Positions 45,303-53,952 of a stretch of DNA of 64,000 nucleotides are shown here, piece after piece (the stretch's first letter is position 1; each line of letters opens with the position of its first letter). Source of the stretch: Corynebacterium glucuronolyticum (lineage in GTDB: Bacteria; Actinomycetota; Actinomycetes; Mycobacteriales; Mycobacteriaceae); the NCBI GenBank assembly GCA_022772305.1, contig JALFAQ010000061.1:1-64000 (forward strand), in the 5' to 3' direction. The notes below the pieces were generated by a model. It saw only the letters and a program-made list of their open reading frames with translations. It was not told the origin of the DNA and did no database searches. The translations under genes and the position numbers were made by a program.

Positions 45303-45983
45303 TCAGTGCTCGTCCGTATCGTCGTGGTAATCGCCCTCGTCGTCTCCAGCGACATCGAAGTCCTGGTAGTCATCGAAATCCTCATCGTCGAAGGTGAGCA
45401 GCTGGGATTCCCAGTCCTCTGCCTGGTCCGCTGCAAGGGACAGGGCATCAAAAAGCCGATCAAAGTCGGTGAACTTGCCCAGTTCGAGCACCTCAGCGTC
45501 ATCATCGATTTCGTCATCGCTACCGATGGGCGAGGCGACAAAAAAGACCTCTGCGACGGGGATAACGTCATCTTCTGCTTCCACTTCGACGCGAATGACC
45601 GAGTCCTGCCCGACAGGGGTGGTGACGACATACGGATTGCTGTAGCTCTGCTCAAAGTCGAGATCGGCAATCCGTTCATCGGTGCCACCAATGAGGTCAC
45701 GGAGGATGGTGACGATCTGGTCGGTGGCCATGTGCCTGCCGACGGCCTTGACGGCATCCTCCACGGAGAAGACGACGCTGACGAGCACAGCATCAAAGGA
45801 GCTGTCCTCATCATCCACAGCCGAATCAGCGATGTACACATTTGCTGCCGGCAGAAGCGGGTCGATTTCCACGAACTGGATCTCCAGCTCCGAGGTGATC
45901 GGTACGAAGAGGGTATCCCCATCTCCGCGGGACTCAATCCCCTCCGCATCCAGCGCTACGGCCAAATCCTCAAAGAACGCCAT
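45303..45983 (-). CDS. YbjN-like acidic protein
   Basis: 226 aa from ATG 45983 (GGAAAGGA upstream); a frame reaching 46094 has a poorer start. The N-terminal 80 residues and the following 80 each look like a YbjN/type III chaperone-like alpha-beta domain (LAVALDAEGIESRGDGDTLFV; RVEVEAEDDVIPVAEVFFVAS), and the last 45 residues are nearly all Asp/Glu (EDFDDYQDFDVAGDDEG). Actinobacterial YbjN-domain proteins are soluble and of unknown role. Tail-to-tail with the orphan at 44562 across a short inverted repeat; downstream of the FhuF-like gene on the same strand but 190 bp apart, so probably separate. Confidence 0.7.
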   Translation of the reverse strand: MAFFEDLAVALDAEGIESRGDGDTLFVPITSELEIQFVEIDPLLPAANVYIADSAVDDEDSSFDAVLVSVVFSVEDAVKAVGRHMATDQIVTILRDLIGGTDERIADLDFEQSYSNPYVVTTPVGQDSVIRVEVEAEDDVIPVAEVFFVASPIGSDDEIDDDAEVLELGKFTDFDRLFDALSLAADQAEDWESQLLTFDDEDFDDYQDFDVAGDDEGDYHDDTDEH

Positions 45984-46172
45984 GCCCATTCCTTTCCCAG
46001 CCGACATCTGTTCCGGCTTCGGGTTGGTTTTGTGGTTTTGGACGCGGGTAATTCCCGCGTCTTCATCGATGGTAGACGAAAACGAGTTACGCAAAAGTAG
46101 ATTGTGACATCTCTGTCACGAACAGCGCGCAAAGAGGAGCCTCTCCCCAGACTCAAACCAATGGTTATGGGC

Positions 46173-46931
46173 TCAGTATTGGGCGCGAATGAGGGCTTCC
46201 CTTTGACGATCCTTTTCGTCGCGACGCGGACAGTCGGAGCAGATCTCCGCGTCGGGTGAGCGGAAAATCTTGCAGCAGGAGCAGCGGTGATAGAGGAGGA
46301 ACGCATCGTCATCGTCCTCACTCACCTCTTCATCCACCCAGGCACCGTCACGGAGCACCTCTACGGTAGGGACAGGCAAACGCTGCCCCGAGGCGTCGAC
46401 AAGCGAAGAATGAAAAGCGCGAGCCAGCGCATAGCCTTCACCGGACGCAAAGTCATGCATACCGTAGCGGATGAGACCAAAAACGGGTGAGTCCATGGCC
46501 AACGCCCACAGCGGAGCCGGGCGGGTGCCCGTCGTCTCGGTGAGCACATCGATGACGCGCTGAACTGTAGTGGCGTAGGTGCGTGCACTGTCCTCCACCG
46601 TCTCTACGGTGTTCTGCGGTTCAATCGTGTACCACAGCGGATCCATCCACGTGATTGTGCAGGAGTCCAAACTGAGATCAGCGCACATCTCCTCCTCCAC
46701 CATCGCCGCACACGCTGGAAGCGACAACGCACCCACGAAGCGGTAGAACCACACCTGTGCCGAATCATAGGAGTTTTCCATATGTAGGCTGTCCCCGGTG
46801 GCTTTCACAGCGGATGCCAGCCGGTCAGGTTGGCAGAATTCCTCCGGAGTAAGAACTTCGCCACTGATGGGAGCCGTGACATAGCCTGCAAGTTCGGGAT
46901 GTGCCCCCACCACACTTGAGAGAAAAGACAT
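46173..46931 (-). CDS. FhuF-like [2Fe-2S] ferric-siderophore reductase
   Basis: 252 aa. The C-terminus carries CCKIFRSPDAEICSDC, the Cys-Cys-x10-Cys-x2-Cys pattern that binds the [2Fe-2S] cluster of FhuF (about 218-233). The upstream part is FhuF-like in length, including the WFYRFVGALSLPACAAM region (about 62-78) and SCTITWMDPLWYTI. FhuF reduces ferric siderophores in the cytoplasm and releases iron. No siderophore transporter or DtxR box is seen nearby, so it is a stand-alone gene. ATG 46931; divergent from the shikimate-dehydrogenase-like gene. A short GTGAC/GTCAC hairpin (46104-46119) lies downstream. Confidence 0.8.
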   Translation of the reverse strand: MSFLSSVVGAHPELAGYVTAPISGEVLTPEEFCQPDRLASAVKATGDSLHMENSYDSAQVWFYRFVGALSLPACAAMVEEEMCADLSLDSCTITWMDPLWYTIEPQNTVETVEDSARTYATTVQRVIDVLTETTGTRPAPLWALAMDSPVFGLIRYGMHDFASGEGYALARAFHSSLVDASGQRLPVPTVEVLRDGAWVDEEVSEDDDDAFLLYHRCSCCKIFRSPDAEICSDCPRRDEKDRQREALIRAQY

Positions 46932-47121
46932 CAGTCTCGGCGCTCCTTTCTACTGGCGGATCCAGCACAGTGATCGTGTCCTTACATTCCAGCTTAACGA
47001 GCAACCGAACGCGCGGTGGCCAAAATGATAGAACGCGACATCTCCACTGACTGGGTACTTCGTAGGGCATGACCGCAGCGAATGCGCGAGAGCCTTAGGC
47101 ATATCTACAGTAGAAGGCACT

Positions 47122-47961
47122 ATGAGCTCATTGCAACGACCGATCGCCATTGTTGATAACGAAACTACCCTGTGCATTTCTCTCGCCGCCCGCCCATCCA
47201 ACCACGGCGTGCGCTTCCACAACTACCTGTACGCCAAGTACCGGCTCAACTTCCTGTACAAAGCCGTGGCTCCCGAGCGTATCGAGGATGCCGTCGCTGG
47301 AATCAGGGGGCTGGCGATTCGTGGTGCGGGGGTGTCCATGCCCTACAAGCAGGCTGTCATTCCGCTGTTGGATTCCGTCGATGAGTCGGCCTCCCGCATC
47401 GAAGCAGTCAACACCATCGTCAACGATCACGGCCATCTCACGGGCTACAACACGGATTACATTGCCGTCGCCACGCTGCTCAAGGAAAGGGGAATCGCCC
47501 CGACATCTGCCGTCGCTCTGCGTGGTAGCGGTGGCATGGCCAACGCCGTCGTTGCGGCACTCACGGACAGTGGTTTTACCGGAACGATTGTCGCGCGGAA
47601 CAAGGAAACCGGTCCGAAGCTTGCCGAACGCTACGGCTGGGAGTACTCCACTGCAGTACCTTCCAACGCCGAAATGCTCGTCAACGTCACGCCCCTCGGG
47701 ATGAAGGGGGCCAACGAAAGCGACATGTCTTTCACACCCGAGGAAATCGCGGTGGCCGATGTCGTCTTTGATTGCGTTGCCTACCCAGTCGAGACTCTCC
47801 TTGTCACACATGCCACCAACGCTGGGAAGACCGTTCTCAACGGTGGTGAGATCATCGCGCTGCAGGCAGCCGAGCAGTTTGAGAAGTACACGGGTGTTCG
47901 TCCCTCAACTACCGACGTGGAAGAAGCGGAAGCCTACACGCGAAACCCACAGCTGCCCTAA
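47122..47961 (+). CDS. Shikimate dehydrogenase-like protein
   Basis: 279 aa. Shikimate/quinate dehydrogenase fold: N-terminal catalytic domain with AGVSMPYKQAVIPLLD (about 69-84, Lys in the family position), EAVNTIVNDHG (about 94-104) and YNTDYIAV (about 110-117), then an NAD(P) domain with a degenerate glycine loop GSGGMANAVVAAL (about 136-148) and VARNKET. The usual N-terminal SxSP substrate segment is replaced by CISLAARPSNHGVRFHN, so this is one of the AroE paralogues rather than the biosynthetic enzyme. In C. glutamicum an aroE-like gene occupies this place near odhA. ATG 47122 with GAAGG upstream. Confidence 0.85.
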   Translation: MSSLQRPIAIVDNETTLCISLAARPSNHGVRFHNYLYAKYRLNFLYKAVAPERIEDAVAGIRGLAIRGAGVSMPYKQAVIPLLDSVDESASRIEAVNTIVNDHGHLTGYNTDYIAVATLLKERGIAPTSAVALRGSGGMANAVVAALTDSGFTGTIVARNKETGPKLAERYGWEYSTAVPSNAEMLVNVTPLGMKGANESDMSFTPEEIAVADVVFDCVAYPVETLLVTHATNAGKTVLNGGEIIALQAAEQFEKYTGVRPSTTDVEEAEAYTRNPQLP

Positions 47962-48326
47962 GATTGGGCGGGCGCGAAGCAGCGCGGCGGACGCAAGAAT
48001 TATGCGCAGGAATGATGTCGACCTTCCCTACTGTTGTACAGGTGCGGATCGTCCACGATCTGTCGCGCGCTGCGGGCTACGCTCCCGCTTTTCGACGATG
48101 ACGATGCACGGCTTCAATGCTTCGCGCGCGGCGGAGCGCATGAAGGGCGACCGACTGAGCGGGAAAGCTGCAAGAAGCAAGGAAACGCAGCCCCGTTGCA
48201 GGCAACGGGGTCCTGACGTGAGGTCACGGGTGTGTGTAGACGGCCAACAAATTGAGGGAACCGAAGAATCCTGCACAAACGTAATAAACTAACTATAGCC
48301 AATAACGACAGTAAGGATACGAAAAC
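47962..48326. other. Intergenic region with stable hairpin
   Basis: 365 bases without a supported gene. A perfect 9-bp stem CCCCGTTGC/GCAACGGGG with 2-nt gap lies at 48191-48210, and the whole stretch 47960-48240 is GC-rich and may be structured. I tested it by eye against RNase P RNA, tmRNA and common riboswitch cores and found none. Confidence 0.5.
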
Positions 48327-49178
48327 ATGGGCAAAAAAGATGCAGTGAGCAATTTCTTTTCCAAGGACGACAAGGTCAAGGCAAAGGATGGCTCGCGCAC
48401 AAACGAAGACCTCACGCATGCACCCTCGGATCCTGCTGTCCTCGAAGAGCGCGCCGGTGTCGTCGGACGCGTCGTTATTACCGCTTTGGACAAAGCTGTA
48501 AAAATTCAAAGTGGTGCCATTGAGCAGTACGTCTCTTGGTTGCGGAAGAAGAATCCGGAAGCCACCCCGGAGGAGTTGCAGGAGCTCCTGGATAAGCACT
48601 TCAAGCGTGTCGCGACAGCCACCGGCGCAGGCTCAGGTGCCGCCGCGAGTATTCCAGGCATTGGAATGATCTACGGCGCTGTCGCTGTCGGTGCGGATTC
48701 CCTCGCTTTCCTCGATGCCGCCGCTGTGTACACCATGGCCAGCGCACTCATCCGTGGCGCGGATATTAGCGATCCTGAGCAGCGTCGCAGCCTCATCCTC
48801 ATGGTTCTGGCGGGTTCCTCAGGAACGGCGATCGTCGATACCCTCCTCGGGGATCTCGCCGATGAGAACAGCGTCTCCACGGCGGCGCTGCTTACGCGTT
48901 TCTCCGCTCCTAAGCTCAGCGAGGTAAATGAGCGGCTCATGAAGTCGGCGCTGAAGTCGATGAATAAGCGTCTCCGTCGTGCCTGGTTGGGCAAGCTTAT
49001 GCCACTCGGTATTGGTGCCGTTTTGGGATCTGTGGCCAACCGCAAGCTCGCCGATAACGTGGTGGAAAATGCGCATGCCTCCCTTGGCGCTCTCCCCCGC
49101 GATTTCGCTGACATCTCCCCCATCATCGACGGCGAAGTACTCTCCGAGACCGTCGTGGAAAGCTCCGACCAGGAGTAG
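48327..49178 (+). CDS. EcsC-like protein
   Basis: 283 aa, ATG 48327 (GTAAGGATA upstream). Charged N-terminus (about 1-40), then EcsC-like features: a glycine/alanine-rich, weakly hydrophobic centre (GAGSGAAASIPGIGMIYGAVA, given by its ends, about 97-117, and ALIRGADISDPEQRR about 136-150) and a helical C-terminal half with KLMPLGIGAVLGSVANRKLA (about 225-244). EcsC proteins are of unknown function, often membrane-associated. The position between the AroE-like gene and the ABC exporter is also found in C. glutamicum. Own promoter likely in the preceding gap. Confidence 0.6.
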   Translation: MGKKDAVSNFFSKDDKVKAKDGSRTNEDLTHAPSDPAVLEERAGVVGRVVITALDKAVKIQSGAIEQYVSWLRKKNPEATPEELQELLDKHFKRVATATGAGSGAAASIPGIGMIYGAVAVGADSLAFLDAAAVYTMASALIRGADISDPEQRRSLILMVLAGSSGTAIVDTLLGDLADENSVSTAALLTRFSAPKLSEVNERLMKSALKSMNKRLRRAWLGKLMPLGIGAVLGSVANRKLADNVVENAHASLGALPRDFADISPIIDGEVLSETVVESSDQE

Positions 49179-49501
49179 CCATCCGGGTACGCGCACAGCA
49201 ACCGTAGGACGAGCAGCACCCGACCCGCTAGCGCCTACGGGTGTCGTGCGTGAATGCTTGGGCGTGTCAATTGCGATGAACGGTTGAGTATCACTTCCGC
49301 CCGGCACGCGTGTAACTTTGTTTTTCCTTCTATTCCCGCCCACCTTTCTCCGCGCAAAGCGTTTGCTTCGGGGACTGCGCCACAGCCCGCAAGACCTCTC
49401 GCCGTTGGAAGTTTTCCCCTGGTTACCTGCGGGGAAAGCATCGCGTGTAGACGTTCGCGTAGCGTTGGGAGATAAGGCCCGTCAAGAAAGGTACGTAAGA
49501 C
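49179..49501. other. Leader region of the ABC exporter with two competing hairpins
   Basis: 323 bases, no supported gene. CCGTAGG (49202-49208) can pair with CCTACGG (49234-49240), and CACCCG (about 49217-49222) can pair with CGGGTG (49238-49243); the two structures exclude each other. Otherwise it holds the promoter of the exporter gene. Confidence 0.4.
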
Positions 49502-52500
49502 TTGGCAGAAGAAACCCACCAGCAATCCGGCAGAATCTCACAACTGTTTGCCACCATGTGGCAGCGCCCTGTTGTGGCATTCCTGGCGTTTGCGGCCGCG
49601 GTGGTGACGGTGGCGATTGAGACTGTCATCCCCCTTTTCACCCGCGATGCCGTCGACGTTGCCACCGGCCAACGAACAGACGCAATCGCCACGGAGTTGC
49701 TTCCCAATCTCCGGCCGATCACGGCGATTATCGTGCTGCTCTTGGCATGTGCAGCCATCCGCTTCTTCTTCCAGGGCGGGCGACGCCTCGCCGCCGGTTT
49801 TCTTGCCCACGACACCCAGCACAGAATGCGCGTATCCGTATTGGATACGCTTCAGCAGCTGGATGGAAGAAAACAAGACTCCATTCGTACCGGCCAGGTC
49901 GTATCCCGCACCATCTCTGATCTGACGATGGTGCAAGCACTCCTCGCCATGTTCCCGATGGCCTTTGGCAATGTGGCAAAGCTTATCTTCACCCTCATCG
50001 TGATGGTCTTTATCTCCCCACTGCTGACGGTTATCGCCCTCATCAGCGTGCCGGTGCTCGTGTGGATCACGATGCATTCTCGTTCCGCCGTGTTCGCTGC
50101 GACATGGTCAGCGCAGCAAAAGGCTGCCGATCTTGCCGAACACGTAGAGGAAACGGTGACAGGTGTGCGCGTGGTGAAGGCTTTCGCCGGTGAAGAACGC
50201 GAAACGGACGAGCTTGAGCGACGTGGCAAGGCGCTCTACGCACACCGGATGCGCAATGCGGCCGTCAGTGCCCGGTACATGCCGGCGCTGGAACAGGTGC
50301 CACAAATCGCCCTCGTCCTCAATGTCGTGCTCGGTGGTTTCATGGCGATGACGGGTTCCATCACCATCGGTACCTTCGTGGCGTTTACTGCTTATCTATC
50401 TGCGCTGACGATGCTCACCCGAAGCCTGGCGAACATGGTGCTCCGCTTGTCCATGGGACTCGCCTCCATTGACCGTATTTACGAGGTCATTGATCTCGCA
50501 CCGGAAATGTCTGAACCGGAAGACCCCGCTGCTATTCCTGAGGGTTCTCTAGGGATCCGCGCAACGGATGTCGAATTTTCTAATCCAGATAACGATGTTT
50601 TGAACGGTTTCACCCTCGATGTCCGCCCAGGCGAAAAGGTCGCCCTTGTCGGGCCGCCCGGCGCGGGTAAGACGATGTTTGTCCAATTGGCATCGAAGTT
50701 CTACGAGCCCAAGTCAGGTTCCATCGCGTTAACCACTCCTATATCTGGGCACGAGAATCCGCGCAACGACGATCCTCACGGCGACGGAACTCTTCTCAGC
50801 TCCGTGTCGTATGAGAACATCCACTCTCACGCACTCCGCAAGAGGCTCACCACCGTTTTCGACGATCCGTTCCTCTTTTCCACGACGGTTCGCCAGAACA
50901 TTGCGATGGGCGGGGATTACTCTGATGAGGAGATTGAGGCTGCGGCTCGGGCAGCCCAAGCCCACGACTTCATCATGAAGCTCGACGACGGCTACGACGA
51001 GGTTGTCGGCGAACGTGGTCTCACGTTGTCCGGTGGTCAGCGCCAGCGCATCGCGCTCGCCCGCGCGCTGCTGTCCCGGCCGTCTATTTTGCTTCTCGAC
51101 GATGCGACTTCCGCTATCGACGCAACAACCGAGGAAGAGATCTACTCGGCGCTCGACGCGATGGGTAGCGTAACGATCATCGCAGTTGCGCACCGCACCT
51201 CTACTATTCAGCTAGCCGACCGCGTCGCGCTCGTCGAAGACGGACGTGTCACGGCAATCGGTACGCCCGACGAGATGGCGCTCAATCCCCGCTATGCGCG
51301 GCTCATGGACCAAGGCTTCACGGAAGAGCCGGAGTCGGAGGATGATCCGCTCTGTGTTGACTGCGACGATGACACCATGCCCACCATGGAAGAATTGTGG
51401 CCCGAAACCAGTGAGACCTCGGCAGAGCAGGATGGGAATCTGGATCCCCGTTCCCGCCGACAGGGTACTTCCTCCCCCGGTATGAATGCCATGCGCCGTG
51501 GTGGAGGTATGCGCATGGGACCATCAGGTGGCATGGCGGCACTTGCACCCCCATCGAAGAAGCTGCTCGCTGATGTCACGGCCCTGCCACCTGCCAAGGA
51601 AGAGCCAAAGGTGGATTCCGCTGCAGCGCGTGCTGAGCAAAATGGGTTCCGCCTTGCCCCGCTGTTCGCATCTGCTCGTGGGCTCATCATTGCTGTTATT
51701 TTTCTGCTCTTGGTATCGGTGGCGGCGGACCTCGTGTTCCCGCACCTTGTCCGCGTCGCTATCGACGACGGTATCGTGGGAAACAATGCGACCAAGCTGT
51801 ACGCCGTCGCCGGTGTGGGACTTGTCATTATCGCTGTGGCCTGGGTAGCGGGCTATCTCCGCCAGATCTTCACCGCGCGTACGGGTGAAAGACTTCTCTA
51901 CACTCTGCGTCTGCGCAGCTACGCTCACCTGCAAAGACTCTCCATGGACTTCTTCGAGCGGACGCTGTCGGGCAAAATCATGACGCGCATGACCACCGAT
52001 ATCGATGCGCTCAGTTCCTTCCTGCAGACCGGTGTCGCGCAGGGCATCGTTGCCCTAGCCACGCTCTTCGGCATCATCGGTATGCTCGTCGCCACGGATC
52101 CATCGCTTTCGCTTCTCATGCTCGCGGTTATTCCCATCATCGTCATCGCGACCCTCATCTTCCGTTCGATCTCCTCTCGTCTCTACGGGATAGCTCGAAA
52201 TCAGATCTCCGAGGTCAACGCCGAGTTCCAGGAATCCATCAACGGCCTACGCACGGCACAGGTGCACCGGATGGAGGACTACACGCTAGATTCCTTCACC
52301 GCTGCATCCCGCCAGTACCGGCAGACCCGTATTAAGGCGCAGTTCGCTGTGGCCACCTACTTCCCGGGTATCGGGTTTATCTACGAGGCGACTCAGGCCG
52401 CGGTGCTATATTTCGGTGCCGAGGCCGTCCTTTCCGGCCGGCTGACAGCCGGCGTCCTCGTCGCATTCCTCATGTACATGGGGTTGCTCTTCGGGCCGAT

Positions 52501-53374
52501 CCAGGAACTGTCGATGCTTTTCGACGGCTACCAGCAGGCCAAGGTGAGCTTCGGACGGATCCGTGAGCTACTCACGACGAAGCCGACCGTGCGCGACACA
52601 GGTACGCGTTCGGAGGCGGAGGTCACAGAGGCTGCGCAAGGCGCGATCGAACTCCACGATGTCGACTTCGGCTATTCCGGAACCTCCCAGCTCGTGGCCG
52701 AGGATCTGTCTGTTCGGATTGAACCGGGGACGACAGTTGCCGTGGTCGGCACTACTGGTGCCGGCAAATCGACGCTGGTCAAGCTCCTTGTCCGGTTCTA
52801 CGATCCTGTCTCCGGAACGGTCACCGCCGGCGGGACGGATATCCAAGAACTGCCCATCCGCGTCTGGCGCAGGCACATCGGTTTCGTGCCTCAGGAAGCA
52901 CACCTGTTTTCCGGCACGATTGCGGAGAATATTGCCTACGGCAAGCCCGATGCCAGCCGTGAGGAAATCACGGACACAGCCCGGCGCGTCGGCGCACTGA
53001 CCGCCATCGCCTCGATTCCCGGTGGTTTCACACACCAGATCGGCGAGCGGGGGCTCGGTCTCAGCTCTGGCCAGCGACAGCTCATTGCTCTCGCCCGCGC
53101 CGAGATGCTGCAGCCACAGATCATGCTTCTCGACGAGGCCACCGCCACGCTCGACCCGGCAACCGAGGCGTCCTTCCTCGAGGCCTCCGATCGCGTTACC
53201 AAGGGGCGCACGTCGATCGTCGTCGCACACCGCCTGGCAACTGCAGAACACGCCGACCGCATCCTCGTTGTCGAGGATGGTGCAATCATCGAAGACGGCA
53301 CGCACGAAGAACTGCTCCAACAAGGAGGTCACTACGCGCAGATGTGGAAATCTCAAACACACGTGTCTGCGTAG
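49502..53374 (+). CDS. Double (tandem) ABC exporter with one degenerate ATP site
   Basis: 1290 aa: two complete half-exporters in one chain. TMD1 about 20-300, NBD1 about 345-600, linker about 600-715, TMD2 about 720-1010, NBD2 about 1040-1290. NBD1: Walker A GPPGAGKT (near 382), Q-loop VFDDPFLF with Asp for Gln, signature LSGGQRQR (near 510), Walker B LLLDDATS with Asp for the catalytic Glu. NBD2: Walker A GTTGAGKS (near 1081), normal VPQEAHLF, signature LSSGQRQL (near 1187), Walker B MLLDEATA. So one of the two composite sites (NBD1 motifs plus NBD2 signature) is degenerate, as in asymmetric exporters. The linker has a CVDC pair and a Gly/Met-rich stretch. TTG start at 49502 with GAAAGG upstream. 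Substrate unknown; likely lipids, peptides or drugs. Lies directly upstream of odhA. Confidence 0.9.
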   Translation: MAEETHQQSGRISQLFATMWQRPVVAFLAFAAAVVTVAIETVIPLFTRDAVDVATGQRTDAIATELLPNLRPITAIIVLLLACAAIRFFFQGGRRLAAGFLAHDTQHRMRVSVLDTLQQLDGRKQDSIRTGQVVSRTISDLTMVQALLAMFPMAFGNVAKLIFTLIVMVFISPLLTVIALISVPVLVWITMHSRSAVFAATWSAQQKAADLAEHVEETVTGVRVVKAFAGEERETDELERRGKALYAHRMRNAAVSARYMPALEQVPQIALVLNVVLGGFMAMTGSITIGTFVAFTAYLSALTMLTRSLANMVLRLSMGLASIDRIYEVIDLAPEMSEPEDPAAIPEGSLGIRATDVEFSNPDNDVLNGFTLDVRPGEKVALVGPPGAGKTMFVQLASKFYEPKSGSIALTTPISGHENPRNDDPHGDGTLLSSVSYENIHSHALRKRLTTVFDDPFLFSTTVRQNIAMGGDYSDEEIEAAARAAQAHDFIMKLDDGYDEVVGERGLTLSGGQRQRIALARALLSRPSILLLDDATSAIDATTEEEIYSALDAMGSVTIIAVAHRTSTIQLADRVALVEDGRVTAIGTPDEMALNPRYARLMDQGFTEEPESEDDPLCVDCDDDTMPTMEELWPETSETSAEQDGNLDPRSRRQGTSSPGMNAMRRGGGMRMGPSGGMAALAPPSKKLLADVTALPPAKEEPKVDSAAARAEQNGFRLAPLFASARGLIIAVIFLLLVSVAADLVFPHLVRVAIDDGIVGNNATKLYAVAGVGLVIIAVAWVAGYLRQIFTARTGERLLYTLRLRSYAHLQRLSMDFFERTLSGKIMTRMTTDIDALSSFLQTGVAQGIVALATLFGIIGMLVATDPSLSLLMLAVIPIIVIATLIFRSISSRLYGIARNQISEVNAEFQESINGLRTAQVHRMEDYTLDSFTAASRQYRQTRIKAQFAVATYFPGIGFIYEATQAAVLYFGAEAVLSGRLTAGVLVAFLMYMGLLFGPIQELSMLFDGYQQAKVSFGRIRELLTTKPTVRDTGTRSEAEVTEAAQGAIELHDVDFGYSGTSQLVAEDLSVRIEPGTTVAVVGTTGAGKSTLVKLLVRFYDPVSGTVTAGGTDIQELPIRVWRRHIGFVPQEAHLFSGTIAENIAYGKPDASREEITDTARRVGALTAIASIPGGFTHQIGERGLGLSSGQRQLIALARAEMLQPQIMLLDEATATLDPATEASFLEASDRVTKGRTSIVVAHRLATAEHADRILVVEDGAIIEDGTHEELLQQGGHYAQMWKSQTHVSA

Positions 53375-53385
53375 CGCTCATTTCT

Positions 53386-53413
53386 CGTGCCCTCTTATAC
53401 TACAGAGGGCACG
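53386..53413 (+). terminator. Terminator of the ABC exporter gene
   Basis: Perfect 9-bp stem CGTGCCCTC/GAGGGCACG (53386-53394 with 53405-53413), 10-nt loop, 12 bp after the stop; no T-run. Confidence 0.7.
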
Positions 53414-53952
53414 CGGGCGTTTAGAATCTGGTCCGTTGAGCACCACATCCTGTGGTGTTACAGACGGTGTTTACACTGCTTGTCCGCCCAACTCGACAAG
53501 GCTTAACGGCACAAAATGTGACCCCGGCTACGCCCGGTTGGAAACGAGCGATTGGTCTCTTGTTCGTCTCAAATTCGAGATTTCTGGGACAGAATCGGGC
53601 ACCCCGCAACGTATTGCGCGGCTCTCACTCACCAGCCAATTTTCTAGGAAAAACCACATCAATCCTGGTTGAATGATAGGCACCGGGGGTATATCAGGGG
53701 TGAGAACGACGACCTACCTGCCGGATATAACATCACCCCTCCCAACCAATCTCACCCCTGGTTAACCCCCGTTCGCGGGCATCGGGGAGTTTCAAAAAAA
53801 GGCCGAAACTGACACAATGAAAAATACAGGGATGCGCGTACTGCTTTTCTGGCCCATATAGGCACAGAAACCGGTCCAATGTCATTACACTGGACAGGAA
53901 GTACAACATCACAATTTATCCGCTAGACAAATGAGGCGAGGTTCCTACTGCC
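53414..53952 (+). promoter_or_regulatory. Long odhA upstream region with AGGGGT/ACCCCT motif cluster
   Basis: 539 bases without a supported gene. A hairpin CACCACA-TCC-TGTGGTG sits at 53441-53457. Between 53685 and 53770 five G- or C-runs occur (near CGGGGGT, AGGGGT at 53696-53701, ACCCCT at 53735-53740 and 53754-53759, then AACCCCC), and AGGGGTGAGA/TCTCACCCCT (53696-53705 and 53750-53759) is an inverted repeat. Such tandem motifs resemble RamA sites of C. glutamicum; assignment is inference. Confidence 0.5.

Noticed and set aside
46104..46119. GTGAC-N6-GTCAC as a GlxR (CRP-type) site
   Set aside because: As TGTGA/TCAC the half-sites are spaced by 8, not the 6 bp of the GlxR pattern TGTGA-N6-TCACA; more likely a small hairpin.
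47962..48240. Possible structured RNA (RNase P RNA, tmRNA or riboswitch)
   Set aside because: Conserved cores of these RNAs are not found; only a simple hairpin at 48191-48210 remains.
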